64,000 bases of DNA, from the NCBI RefSeq assembly GCF_010993775.1, contig NZ_WOTO01000039.1, positions 1 to 64,000 on the forward strand, written 5' to 3'. Made by a program: the position numbers and the translations under genes. Positions 1 to 10,203 of this stretch are shown here, piece by piece (position 1 is the first letter of the stretch; each line of letters begins with the position of its first letter). This stretch comes from Fodinicola feengrottensis (GTDB lineage Bacteria; Actinomycetota; Actinomycetes; Mycobacteriales; HKI-0501). The notes under the pieces were generated by a model. It was given only the letters and a program-made list of their open reading frames with translations. It made no database searches and was not told where the DNA came from.

Positions 1-679
1 CGTACGGACGACAGCCGACAGTCGTCGGCTCGCCCAGGAGAACTCCGAGCTCAAGGGCCAGATGGACCGGCTCCGGCAGGAGGCCCAAGCAGCCCAGCAG
101 GCCGCTCAGCAGGCCCAGCAGGCGGCATCTCGTGCCCAGGACGCCCAGCGTGGCAGCCAGCCTCAGATGGCCGGCGCGATGGGGGGTCTCACTTTCCGGA
201 GAACCCGGCGGTGAGCAGGCGTTGCGGGTGCTCATGTTGGCACAGCGCACCGCCGACGATCACGTCGGGGAGGCCCGTCGGGAGGCTGAGAAGCTGCTCA
301 CCGACGCGCGCGCCAAGGCTGACGAGCTGACCCGCAACGCGCGGGCCAAGGCCGAGGCCCTGGAGCAGGAGGCCCGCCAGCGGCACCAGGAGGCCATGGG
401 CAGCCTGGACGCGAAGCGCTCCGCCCTGCAGAAGCACATCGAGGAGCTCAAGTCCTTCGAGCGGGAGTACACAGGACCCGCCTGAAGGCGTTCTGGAGAC
501 CCAGTTTGCGCGACCTGACCGACCGTGGCCAGGCCATCGAGACCGAGAGCCGGAGCGACCGTTCGTCGGCCAGCACCAGCTCGACCGGGATCAACACTCT
601 CGACCGGTGTGTCCGGCTCGTTCGGTGGCGGTGTGTCCGGGGCCTGGGCCTGGACAGCGGCCACGACAGCCGCTACTGA
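1..679 (+). CDS. wag31: DivIVA/Wag31 polar-growth protein, C-terminal part, frameshifted
   Basis: This is the 3' part of a DivIVA-family coiled-coil scaffold that recruits the cell-wall machinery to the growing pole; the N-terminal lipid-binding domain lies outside the window. The first frame reads a Q/A-rich coiled coil (LAQENSELKGQMDRL at about 29-73) up to position 190. The reading then moves to another frame carrying the family hallmark RTADDHVGEARREAEKLL followed by SFEREY near 470. A run of six G near 185 explains the first shift. Two or three more small indels after 470 are implied because KAF, RDLTDRGQAIE and a Gly/Ser/Ala-rich tail (SGSFGGGVSGAWAW) lie in different frames. The true C-terminus is uncertain; 679 is the first plausible stop. 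Family identity is firm, the exact protein sequence is not. Confidence 0.85.
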
Positions 680-712
680 TCGCGTACGAAGCACTGAACG
701 GGAGCTGAGCGG

Positions 713-1786
713 GTGCTCGTCGGGAGCCTGCTGCTCATCGTGGCGGCCGCCGCGGTGCTGATCTATGGAGCGGTGACCAGCAATGTCCTGCTGATCACCG
801 GTGCCATTGGCATCAGCGTGGTGGCCGCCGTTTTGCTGTACCTGGGAGCCCGCCAGGTCCGTCGACTGCCGGCCCGATCCGTCGCCGAACCGGTCAAGAA
901 GGCGGCGAAGACCCCCGCCTCTCGCAGTTCTGAGAGCAAGACCGAGACCGCGGTGCTGCCGCGGGTCCCAGCCGCCGCTCCACCCGCGGCCCACCCATCG
1001 TCGGCCGTCCCGCCCGCTGTCGTCCCGCCTGCTGTCGTGCCGCCTGCTGTCGTACCGTCCGCGAAGAGGCCACCGGTGGTGGCCGAACGGGGCCGGCGCA
1101 AGCCCGTACCGCCAGAGGACCTGCCCTTCGCCCCGCCGCCGGCCGCCGACCGGTCTTCCACCAGCGGCATTCCGGCCCAGCCGGCCGGGAAGTCCGCGGA
1201 GCGCAGCGGGCCGGTCGGATCGGTGGATCCAGCGCTCGACAGCCCGACGACCCAACTGCCGGTCACGCCACCACCACCACCCGCCCTCAAAGCCGAGCCT
1301 CTCAAAGCTGAGCCTCTCAAAGCTGAGCCTCTCAAAGCTGAGCCCGCCAAGACTGAGTCGGCCAAGACTTCCCAGGTCAAGCCGCCGGTCAAGGCGCCGC
1401 CGGTCAAGGTTCCGCCGCTGAAAATCCCGCCGGTGAAGGTCCCGGTTGGCAAGATCCCGGTTGGCAAGGGCCCGGCGGAGAAGTCGAATGCGGCCGAGAC
1501 CGCCGGCAAGGAGCCGGTCGAGCGGCGGGACGTGCTGCGCGATCCGGACGACCCGGCGGACGAGCCCGGCATCGAGCCGATCGGCACCGGGGTGGCCGAC
1601 GAGTTCTCCGCCCGCGATGACGAGGTCTTCGTGGTAGATGGACGACCGCGGTTTCATCTGCCCACTTGTGCACACCTGGCGGACAAGGAGTCCGAGCCGG
1701 TGCCGGTGTGGGAGGCATTCGAGCTGGGTTTCACCCCCTGTGGCGGATGCCGTCCGGTGGCCGCCTTGATGGCCGTACGGCAATAG
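713..1786 (+). CDS. Proline-rich membrane protein with C-terminal His/Cys motif
   Basis: The protein has 357 residues from a GTG start. Two hydrophobic segments (about residues 2-22 and 25-44) are followed by a long Pro/Lys/Ala-rich region with three PPAVV units, four LKAEP units (about 200-220) and several VK-PP units. The C-terminus is folded and conserved-looking: VFVVDGRPRFHLPTCAHL then FTPCGGCRP, with one His and three Cys that could bind a metal. The layout suggests a membrane anchor, an extended linker and a small C-terminal domain. It lies 34 bases after the wag31 stop on the same strand, so a role at the pole or cell envelope is possible, but this is inference from position. The LKAEP units are nearly identical at DNA level, so the repeat number may vary. 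Confidence 0.75.
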   Translation: MLVGSLLLIVAAAAVLIYGAVTSNVLLITGAIGISVVAAVLLYLGARQVRRLPARSVAEPVKKAAKTPASRSSESKTETAVLPRVPAAAPPAAHPSSAVPPAVVPPAVVPPAVVPSAKRPPVVAERGRRKPVPPEDLPFAPPPAADRSSTSGIPAQPAGKSAERSGPVGSVDPALDSPTTQLPVTPPPPPALKAEPLKAEPLKAEPLKAEPAKTESAKTSQVKPPVKAPPVKVPPLKIPPVKVPVGKIPVGKGPAEKSNAAETAGKEPVERRDVLRDPDDPADEPGIEPIGTGVADEFSARDDEVFVVDGRPRFHLPTCAHLADKESEPVPVWEAFELGFTPCGGCRPVAALMAVRQ

Positions 1787-1998
1787 CGGTACGCATAACT
1801 TCCGGCTGCCGCGGTTTCCCGCTAGCGGATCCAGAATCCCCGCCTACCCTGGTCTGACAGCCACATGCATTGGCGCATGTCACGTTGTGGCGAACACGGA
1901 CGTTACGTATCGTGTCTGCCTCGGGGAAGGCGTCTCGGCGAGACCTCGCGACCGGTGATACCGGGGTCGTGGGCGACAGCGGGGCCGCGCTCGCCGGC

Positions 1999-2477
1999 AT
2001 GCAAGAGCGCAAGACAGGACATCCACTGTCGGACCGGATCCCGCCAGGTGCGCCGCGGCGGCGAGCAGAATGGACCAGGCCCGTGAGCCCCAACACCTCA
2101 TCAGCGCCGCTGGCCGGCGCCAGCACGGAATATGCGGACATCAGAGCCGATCTGGCCGCCCGCGCCGACGACCTGCGCGGGGAACACGCCCGTGCCGTCG
2201 AAGAGATCTCCGAACTGCAGCGGGACCGGGTCTCCGACGGCGCCGGCGACGACCAGGCAGACGCCGGCAGCAAGGCCTTCGAGCGGGAGCAGGAGCTGTC
2301 GCTGGCGCGTGGCATCCAGGCCCGGCTGGACCAGGTCGAGCGTGCGCTGTCCGGTTGGACTCCGGCACGTACGGCATCTGCGAGCAGTGCGGCAACAAAA
2401 TCCCGACCGCCCGGCTGGAGGCTTTCCCGTTCGTTACGCTGTGCGTGACCTGCAAACAGCTTGAGGAGCGACACTGA
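1999..2477 (+). CDS. DksA/TraR-family C4 zinc-finger protein, frameshifted
   Basis: A helical, charged N-terminal part (ADIRADLAARADDL, then EEISELQRDR and KAFEREQELSLARGI) leads into the family signature GTYGICEQCGNKIPTARLEA followed by CVTC, giving four zinc-ligand cysteines (CxxC-x17-CxxC). Proteins of this family bind RNA polymerase or act as general stress factors. The two halves lie in different frames. One missing C near 2355 (tgtccggttgg for tgtcccggttgg) restores ERALSRLDSGTYG. The start is uncertain: ATG 1999 and GTG 2083 are both in frame and neither has a clear ribosome-binding site. It sits 5 bases before lspA, as in other actinomycetes. Confidence 0.8.
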
Positions 2478-2482
2478 GCGCG

Positions 2483-3058
2483 ATGTCCACCACCGGGGAC
2501 GATGAGCCGGCCGCTGTTCGCCCCCGCCCACTGCTAGGGCGCATCCTGCCGTTCGCGGTGATCGCCGTGGTCGTCATCGGTTTGGACCAGCTGACCAAGG
2601 CACTTGTGGTCGCCTACCTGGAGGGCCGGCCGCCGATCTGGCTGATCGGCAACCTGGTGTCGCTGCAGCCGACGCGCAACACCGGTGCCGCGTTTTCGTT
2701 GGGGCAGACGTACACAGTGGTGTTGTCGCTGTTCGCCATTGGCGTGATCGGCTACATCATCCGGATCGCCCGGAAACTGAAGTCGCTGGGCTGGGCGATC
2801 GCGCTCGGGCTGATCCTGGGCGGCGCGGCCGGCAACCTGACCGACCGGATTTTCCGTGCGCCGGCACCATTGCAGGGCGGAGTGGTCGACTTCGTCAGCA
2901 TCGGCTGGTGGCCGATCTTCAATGTCGCCGACTCGTGTCTGTGCGTTGGAGTGGGGCTGGTGGTGTTGCTGGTTTTCCGCGGCATCGGCGTCGACGGGCA
3001 ACGAATGGGTGACCAGTCGGCGAAGTCTGACGGACCGGTGTCAGACTCGTCCTCGTGA
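2483..3058 (+). CDS. lspA: Lipoprotein signal peptidase II
   Basis: This aspartic membrane protease removes the signal peptide from prolipoproteins after Lgt has lipidated the lipobox cysteine. The protein has 191 residues and four hydrophobic helices (about 22-42, 75-92, 103-118, 151-167). The conserved DQLTKALV and PTRNTGAAFS blocks are present, and the catalytic aspartates are seen in NLTDR (D121) and FNVADS (D150). The cytoplasmic N-terminal extension of about 20 residues is common in actinobacteria. Its TGA overlaps the GTG of the next gene (GTGA at 3055), showing translational coupling. The partner enzyme lgt lies at 44007 in this window. Confidence 0.97.
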   Translation: MSTTGDDEPAAVRPRPLLGRILPFAVIAVVVIGLDQLTKALVVAYLEGRPPIWLIGNLVSLQPTRNTGAAFSLGQTYTVVLSLFAIGVIGYIIRIARKLKSLGWAIALGLILGGAAGNLTDRIFRAPAPLQGGVVDFVSIGWWPIFNVADSCLCVGVGLVVLLVFRGIGVDGQRMGDQSAKSDGPVSDSSS

Positions 3059-4002
3059 GTGACTCCCTGACTGGCGACCGCCGGTCCATGCCGGTGCCCG
3101 ACGGGTTGGACGGCATGCGGGTCGATGCCGCGCTGGCCCGAATGTTCGGCCTGTCGCGTACGACGGCCGCCGCGCTGGCCGCCGCCGGTGACGTCAGCGT
3201 CGATGGGGTGGCGCAGGGCAAGTCCGACCGGGTGACCGGCGGCGCGTGGCTGGAAGTGACGTTGCCGCCGCCGCCAGGCGCGCCGAAACTCGAGATCGCC
3301 ACCGTCGAGGGGCTGAGTGTCGTCTATGCGGACGACGACATCGCCATCGTCGACAAGCCCGTTGGCGTCGCCGCACATCCGAGCCCCGGCTGGACCGGGC
3401 CGACGGTGATCGGCGGCCTGGCCGCGATGGGGCACCGCGTCTCCACCAGTGGCGCGGCCGAGCGACAGGGCGTGGTGCACCGGCTGGACGCGGGCACCAC
3501 CGGGCTGATGGTCGTCGCGAAAAGCGAGCGCGCCTACACGTTGCTGAAGCGGGCTTTCAAGGAACGTACGGTCGACAAGGGTTATGCGGCTGTCGTGCAA
3601 GGACATCTGGATCCGCTGCGCGGCACCATCGACGCCCCGATCGACCGACACCCGTCGTCGGACTGGAAGTTCGCGGTGGTGGCCGGCGGCCGGCCGAGCG
3701 TCACGCACTACGAGACGGCGGAGGCTTTTCGGGCGGCCAGTTTGGTCGACGTGAAGCTGGAAACCGGTCGTACGCACCAAATCCGCGTGCACATGGCGGC
3801 GATGCGGCACCCATGTGTCGGCGATCTGACGTACGGGGCCGATCCCACGCTCGCCCAGCGGGTGGGCCTGACCCGGCAGTGGCTGCATGCCGCCCGGCTT
3901 GGTTTCGAGCATCCGGCGCACGGCCAGTGGGTCGAATTCACCTCGCCGTATCCGGCGGATCTGCAGCACGCCCTCGACCTGCTGCGTGACGCCTCGGTAT
4001 GA
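3055..4002 (+). CDS. rluD: RluA-family 23S rRNA pseudouridine synthase (RluD-like)
   Basis: The 315-residue enzyme isomerises specific uridines in large-subunit rRNA. The N-terminal S4-like domain (GMRVDAALARMFGLSRTTA) precedes the catalytic domain, whose motif VHRLDAGTTGLMVVAKS contains the catalytic Asp. KPVGVAAHPSPGW and TGRTHQIRVHMA are the other family blocks. Position after lspA is the standard actinobacterial arrangement. It overlaps lspA by four bases and the following gene by four (ATGA at 3999), so the three genes are one translationally coupled unit. RluA subfamilies are hard to separate by eye, so the exact target uridine is not certain. Confidence 0.92.
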   Translation: MSDSLTGDRRSMPVPDGLDGMRVDAALARMFGLSRTTAAALAAAGDVSVDGVAQGKSDRVTGGAWLEVTLPPPPGAPKLEIATVEGLSVVYADDDIAIVDKPVGVAAHPSPGWTGPTVIGGLAAMGHRVSTSGAAERQGVVHRLDAGTTGLMVVAKSERAYTLLKRAFKERTVDKGYAAVVQGHLDPLRGTIDAPIDRHPSSDWKFAVVAGGRPSVTHYETAEAFRAASLVDVKLETGRTHQIRVHMAAMRHPCVGDLTYGADPTLAQRVGLTRQWLHAARLGFEHPAHGQWVEFTSPYPADLQHALDLLRDASV

Positions 4003-4760
4003 ACCCGCTCCGGCGGCTGCGGCGCGGCGCAGCCCGGTTGGTCGCGGGATTTCGCCGGCTCGCGGTTTTCTCGCAGGTTTTGCTGGGTTTGGCGGTCGTC
4101 GCGGTCCTGATCGGCGGAACAGTAGTTTTCGGTGCCGCGTCGGCGCCACCGCCGTCCAATGTGGACGACATTGACGTCGTACGAGCCGGTCCTTCCCAAG
4201 GCGCCAACATCGCGGCGTACCTCGCGTCGACCCGGCAATCGCTGGCCGCGTTGTCCGGAACCGAACCGGTGCTCGCTCTCGTGTCATTTCGGGACTATCA
4301 GACGGCTTCTTCGGCCGCTTCGGTTTTGTCCGGTACGACGGTAAAACTGGCCTTCGCGAGAGTGCCGCTGCCAGGCGTACAGACGCGCCTTTCGTCTTTT
4401 CCGGTCACCCATGCCGGCACCGACCTGGCAGCGGGAATGGCCCGGCTGGCCACCGAACGCTCCACCGAATCCACCCAGTTGCGGCAGTCCGCGGCCACCG
4501 ACCCCGCCGGCCGAACCCAAGACCTCATCGGCGCCGACATCGCTCGTCGCGAGGCCACCGCCTACCGCTCCGGCTGCGGCTGCCTCTACGCCGCCGTCAT
4601 CTCCGGCGCGCCGGCGGCCCTTCGCACCTTCGCCAGCCGGTCGGCCGTACGCGCCGTCGACCCCACCCCGCAGATTACCGACCCTTACTCCGCGGTCTTC
4701 ACCCCGCTGCTCCCCGAACAACTCACCACCGTCGCACCGCCCCCAGACACCGCCGGTTAG
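3999..4760 (+). CDS. Membrane-anchored protein of unknown function
   Basis: The 253-residue product has a basic N-terminus (MNPLRRLRRGAARLV) and one hydrophobic helix (about residues 27-48), then an Ala/Ser/Thr-rich extracytoplasmic domain. A short SGCGCLYAAVISG block is the most distinctive part and carries two Cys, which might form a disulfide outside the cell. I do not recognise the family. It is coupled to the pseudouridine synthase by an ATGA overlap. Its stop codon overlaps that of the convergent sugar kinase (shared TTAG at 4757-4760). Confidence 0.7.
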   Translation: MNPLRRLRRGAARLVAGFRRLAVFSQVLLGLAVVAVLIGGTVVFGAASAPPPSNVDDIDVVRAGPSQGANIAAYLASTRQSLAALSGTEPVLALVSFRDYQTASSAASVLSGTTVKLAFARVPLPGVQTRLSSFPVTHAGTDLAAGMARLATERSTESTQLRQSAATDPAGRTQDLIGADIARREATAYRSGCGCLYAAVISGAPAALRTFASRSAVRAVDPTPQITDPYSAVFTPLLPEQLTTVAPPPDTAG

Positions 4761-5727
4761 GCGGGTTTGTTTTCGGCGGCGCGTACGAGCAGCTCGGCGG
4801 CCTCGACGTGGGTGGGTAAGCCGGTGACATCACCGAGCGTGGAGACGATGCCGGCGGCCAGCTGGTTGCCGAGCCACGCGGACGGCAGCTCGGCCAGCCC
4901 GCGGAGCCGACCGACCAGATAGCCGGCGGCGACCCGCGTCGCCGGCGCCGACCGGATCCACCACCGAGGAGGCCGCGGATGGCAGGTGGTACGTGTCAGC
5001 GCCGGCGTCGACCCACAGGCCGTCGGCGCCGGCCTTGACGACGGTCTCGGCGACGCCGGCCGAGCGGGCGGCGGCGATGATCGCGTCCGGGGCGTCGACG
5101 CCGAAGACCGGCAGCGCCTCGTCCGTACCGATGAACAGTCGGCCGCAGCCCTCCAGCAGCTCCCGAGAGCGCTTGCCCTGGCCCCTCACATCGCCCAACT
5201 GCGGGCGGATGTTCACGTCGAAGGCGACCTCGATGCCGGCCGCCGGCGCCTCCCGGCAGAGCCGGGCGACCAGCGCGTACGGGCCCTCGCCCAGGGCCGC
5301 GGTGAGGCCGGACGTGAGGATCGCGGTCGGCCGCGCCGCCAGCACCCCGGTCCGCGTCGGCGGCGGTCAGCCCGGCGGCCGCCGACCCGGCCCGGTAGTA
5401 GTAGACCCGGCGGGCGCCGTCGTCGGTCACGTCCTTGAGGAACAGCCCGGTGGGGCGCTCCGGGTCGGTGGCGATCAGGGTGGTGTCAATGCCGAGATCG
5501 GCGGCGGCGGCGATCAGCCGGGCGCCCAGCGGGTCGGCGCCCACCGCCGTACAGAGGGCTGTCCGGACGCCGAACCGGGCGGTGCCGGCCGCCACGTTCA
5601 GTTCGGCGCCGGCGACGTGTACGTCCAGCCTGGGGGCCGTCAGCAGGCGCTGGTCGGCCGGCGGCTGGAACAGGACCATCGGCTCGCCGACGGTGATGAG
5701 GTCGAGGGAGTCAGGCACGCGTTGCAT
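4757..5727 (-). CDS. PfkB-family sugar kinase (2-keto-3-deoxygluconate kinase-like), frameshifted
   Basis: This ribokinase-type enzyme phosphorylates a sugar or sugar acid. The first part reads DLITVGEPMVLFQPP and the substrate-site GAELNVAAGTARFG; the last part carries the ATP/anion-hole signature SSVVDPVGAGDA, where the final Asp is the catalytic base. VGEPM and ELNVA-type N-termini resemble KDG kinases more than fructokinases, which is an inference. The reading frame changes near 5345 and again near 4940. With both repaired it ends LLVRAAENKPA at 4757. A sugar-acid dehydratase at 13478-15205 could supply a 2-keto-3-deoxy acid, but the two genes are not adjacent. Confidence 0.85.
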
Positions 5728-5766
5728 TCTGCCTGCCCGCTGGCCTGTTCAGCGAACTCCGCAAGA

Positions 5767-6385
5767 TCAGACGGCGGGCGCGATCTGGGCGTCCGGGTGG
5801 GCCGCGGTCTCCAGGGCGGCTGCGAGCGCGGCGACCTGGCCGATCTTGGCGGCGAGCGAGCTGGTCGGCGGTCCGGTCCCGGAGCGGGATGTGTACGAGC
5901 ACCGCACGGTCGGCGAGCGTGACGAAGTCGGTGCTCACCGGCGCGAGGGCGGACCGTACAGCCGGCAGCGCCAGCAGCCGGGCGCCGTCCTGGTCCGCCT
6001 CGGCCAGCTTGAAGTGCTGGTTGCTCGGCAGGCCTTGGTCGACGAGCTCGGGGCCGACGTACCGGATGCCCAGCCGGAACTGTCCGGCGGGCCTTGCGAG
6101 GTGCGCGACCACGCTCATCATCGACAACCAGTCGGCCGGCCGCGGCCCGATCGCGGCGGCCCAGTCGTCGCGGCCAGCCAACACCGGCTGTCGCCACTCG
6201 AAGAGCTCGACCGGCACGGTCCCTACGGACCCGTACCAACCGTCTGAGACGGGCACGGGCCCGCCGGCGCGCCCGTCGATCTCCCGCGGGCCCAGCTCGG
6301 TCGCCCACACCCGGATGGCCCATGGCCACAGCGCTGTCCGCTGCAGACGGGCAGCGGTCGCTGCCGTGCCGACCAGCGCTGACAT
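5767..6385 (-). CDS. Conserved-looking protein of unknown function, frameshifted
   Basis: The start is ATG 6385 (MSALVGTAATAARLQ), preceded by a good ribosome-binding site (aagggga). The protein is about 205 residues, soluble, with no membrane segment. Features include WPWAIRVWATELGPREID, SVVAHLARPAGQFRLGIRYV and DFVTLADRAVLVHIPLRD. The frame breaks near 5850; the final segment AKIGQVAALAAALETAAHP reads in another frame to the stop at 5767. I do not recognise the family. It lies just downstream of nothing obvious on its strand and upstream of the sugar kinase (40-base gap), so the two may be co-transcribed. Confidence 0.6.
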
Positions 6386-6600
6386 CTCATTCCCCTTCGG
6401 CTGGTGAAACCCACCCGCCGCCATTCTGCTGCTTACAGTGTGTTGCTGGCGTAAAGCGGTCCGGGTTCCATCGGACCGAACCGGTCCGACACGCGCCTTG
6501 GCCAACGCCAAAGTTGTCATACCGGCGTGCGAGGATCGCTGACGGACCCACACCACTTTGGGTCGTTGGTTTTGAAAAAAAGAGGGGGGTCAAGCCGAGG

Positions 6601-9600
6601 ATGTCGTCGCCCGGCTCGTCCAGTGATTCGTTCGTACACCTGCACGTGCATACGGAATACTCGATGCTGGACGGCGCGGCGCGCCTGAAGGATCTGTTCG
6701 CCGAGGTGGCGCGCCAGGAGATGCCGGCGGTCGCGATGACCGACCACGGCAACATGCACGGCGCGAACGACTTCTACAAGCAGGCGATGAAGGCCGGCGT
6801 CACGCCGGTGATCGGCATTGAGGCGTATGTGGCGCCGCCTCGCGCGCTCACAAGCAGCCGGTGAAGTGGGGCGATCCGCACCAGAAGCGCGACGACGTCT
6901 CCGGTGGCGGCCACTACACCCACAAGACGCTGTGGGCGCGCAACGCGCAGGGCCTGCACAACCTCTTCAAGCTGACCTCCCGGGCGTATACAGAGGGTTT
7001 CGTACGCAAGTGGGCCCGGATGGACGACGAGACGCTGGCCGAGCACGCGGCCGGGGTGATGGCGACCACCGGCTGCCCGTCCGGCGAGGTGCAGACCCGC
7101 CTGCGGCTCGGTCAGTACGACCAGGCGCTCGCCTCGGCGGCCAAATACCGCGACATCTTCGGCGCGGACAACTACTTCATCGAGTTGATGGACCACGGGC
7201 TGGACATCGAACTGAAGGTGCGGGACGGGCTGCTGCGGATCGGCAAGGAGCTCGGCCTGCCGTTCGTGGTGACCAACGACTCGCACTACACGCACGAGGC
7301 GGACGCGGACTCGCACGACGCGTTGCTGTGCATCCAGACTGGCAAGACGCTCGCCGACCCGGATCGGTTCAAGTTCTCCGGCAGCGGCTACTACATCAAG
7401 ACCGCGGACGAGATGCGCGGCATCGACTCGTCCGACGCCTGGCAGGAAGGCTGCCGGAACACCCTGCTGATCGCCGAGCGGGTGGACACCACCGGGATGT
7501 TCCAGTTCAAGGACCTGTCGCCGCGTTACCCCGTGCCGGAAGGGGAGACCGAGGAGTCCTGGTTCCGGATCGAGGTCGAGCGCGGGATGCGCCGGCGCTT
7601 CCCGGACGGCATTCCGCCCAAGCACCAGGAGCAGGCCGACTACGAGATGAAGGTCATCCTGGACAAGGGATACGCATCGTATTTCCTGGTCGTGGCCGAC
7701 TTCATCGTGTGGTCCAAGAACAACGGCGTGCGGGTCGGCCCCGGCCGAGGCTCGGCCGCCGGTGCCATCGTCGCGTACGCGATGGGCATCACCGACCTGG
7801 ACCCGTTGCTGCACGGCCTGTTCTTCGAGCGCTTCCTGAATCCCGAGCGCGAGTCGATGCCCGATATCGACATCGACTTCGACGAGCGTGGCCGCGGCGA
7901 GGTTATCAAGTATGTGACGGAAAAATGGGGCGAGGACAAGATCGCCCAGATCGCCACGTACGGCACGATCAAAGCGAAGGCGGCCATCAAGGACGCCGGC
8001 CGGATCCAGGGTTTCCCGTACGCGCTGGGCGACCGGATCACCAAGGCGTTCCCACCGGCGGTGATGGGCAAGGACATCCCGCTGTCCGGGGTGTTCGACG
8101 AGAAACACCCGCGCTACAACGAGGCCGGCGAGCTTCGCCGGCTCTACAACGACGAGGTCGACGTCCGGCAGGTTTTCGACCGTGCCAAGGGAATCGAGGG
8201 CCTGATCCGGCAGACCGGCGTGCACGCGGCCGGGGTGATCATGAGTTCGGAGACGATCACCGACTACATCCCGGTGATGCGGCGGGACTCCGACGGCGTG
8301 ATCATCACCCAGTTCGACTACCCGACGTGCGAGTCGCTCGGCCTGCTGAAGAAGATGGACTTCCTGGGCCTGCGCAACCTGACCATCATCGAAGACGCGC
8401 TGCGCAACGTAAAACTCAACCACGACGTCGACATCGACCTGGACCACCTGGCCCTGGACGACCCGAAGACGTACGAGCTGCTCGGCCGCGGTGACACGCT
8501 CGGCGTCTTCCAGTTCGACGGCGGTCCGATGCGGTCGCTGCTGCGGTTGATGCAGCCGGACAACTTCGAGGACATCTCCGCGGTCGGCGCGCTTTACCGA
8601 CCCGGACCGATGGGCGCGAACTCGCACATCAACTACGCGCTGCGCAAGAACAAGCAGCAGGACATCACGCCGATTCATCCCGAGCTCGAGGACGCTCTCA
8701 AGGACATCCTGTCCAAGACCTACGGCCTGATCGTTTATCAGGAGCAGGTCATGGAAATCGCGCAGAAGGTCGGCAACTACACGCTCGGTCAAGCGGACCT
8801 GCTCAGGCGTGCGATGGGCAAGAAGAAAAAAGAAGTCCTGGACAAGGAATTCGTGCCATTCAGTGAGGGCATGAAATCCAACGGCTTCTCGATGGCCGCG
8901 GTGAAGGCGCTGTGGGACATCCTGGTGCCGTTCTCCGACTACGCGTTCAACAAAGCGCACAGCGCCGCGTACGGTGTCGTCTCGTACTGGACGGCATTTC
9001 TGAAAGCCAACTATCCGGCCGAATACATGGCCGCGCTGCTGACTTCGGTACGGGATGACAAGGACAAGTCGGCGGTCTACCTGAACGAATGCCGCCGGAT
9101 GGGCATCCAGGTGCTGCCGCCGGACGTGAACTCCTCCAGCGCCGACTACACCCCGGTCGGCACCGACATCCGCTTCGGCCTGGCGGCCGTGCGCAACGTC
9201 GGCGCCAACGTGGTTGCCGCGATCGAGCGCTGCCGCAAGGAAAAAGGCGCCTATACAGACTTTTACGATTTCCTCCGCAAAGTCGATGCGGTGGCCTGCA
9301 ACAAGAAGACGATGGAAGCCCTGGTCAAGGCCGGGGCCTTCGACTCGCTCAACCACCCGCGCCGTGGCCTGCTGGCGATCCACGCCGATGCGGTCGACGC
9401 TTTCAGCGCCACCAAACGAAATGAGGCGATCGGCCAGTTCGACCTGTTCGGCGATGTCGGCGCCGACGAGGAAGCGGTCGTCGTCACGCCGGCGATCCCG
9501 GCAGGCGAGTGGGAGAAGGCCGATCTGCTCGCGTTCGAGCGGGAAATGCTCGGCCTCTACGTTTCGGACCACCCACTTTCCGGGGTGGAACACGTCCTTT

Positions 9601-10145
9601 CGGCGGCCGCGGACACTTCTTTGGTGGCGTTGAACGAAGACGCTGTGCCAGACGGCAAACTCGTCACCGTCGCCGGCATCCTCGGCGGCGTGACCCGCAA
9701 GGTCACCAAGGCCGGCAAGTCGTGGGCGATGGCCCAGCTGGAGGACTTGTCGGGCTCGGTCGAGGCGCTGTTCTTCCCAGCCACGTACGAGCTGGTCAGC
9801 ATGCACATTGCCGAGGACGCGATCGTCGTGTTGAAGGCCCGCGTCGACAAACGTGACGACGTGCCGCGACTGATCGTCTCGGACCTGTCGATCCCGAACC
9901 TGACCGACATCTCCAAGGCCCCGGTGACCCTGTCGCTGGCCGCCAACCGCTGCACCCCGCCGCTGGTGAACCAGCTCCGCGAGGTGCTGGTCACCCACCC
10001 CGGCACCACCGAGGTCCGACTGAAAGTCACCAACGGCGGTCAAGCCACCATGCTCCGCCTCCAGGACGGCCTGCGTGTGACACCTTCTCCGGCGCTGATG
10101 GGCGACCTCAAAGCCCTCCTGGGCTCCGGCTGCATCGTCGCCTAG
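6601..10145 (+). CDS. dnaE1: DNA polymerase III alpha subunit, single frameshift
   Basis: This is the replicative polymerase. The PHP domain starts with FVHLHVHTEYSMLDGAARL. The polymerase domain contains GPGRGSAAGA and the catalytic PDIDIDFDERGRGEV (about 7861), followed by YGLIVYQEQVM and NKAHSAAYG. The C-terminal part contains the helix-hairpin-helix and OB-fold regions (VTVAGILGGVTRKVTKAGK). Length is about 1180 residues, as usual. One base is missing near 6846 (cctcgcgcgctcac), and repairing it joins EAYVAP to SRAHKQPVKWGDP. Since the gene is essential, a sequencing error is by far the likeliest cause. ATG 6601 is chosen by homology of the N-terminus; a spaced AG-rich stretch (agaggggggtcaagccgagg) lies just upstream. 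Confidence 0.96.
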
Positions 10146-10203
10146 ATGTGCCGGCGCATGCCTCGGCTAGGATGTCGTCAGCGGTTGGTGAGAGGAGGGT
10201 GTC

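Noticed and set aside
6774..10043. 1089-codon minus-strand frame opposite dnaE
   Set aside because: It is the antisense shadow of dnaE: Asp/His/Val/Arg-rich with no family motif. The plus strand shows all polymerase motifs.
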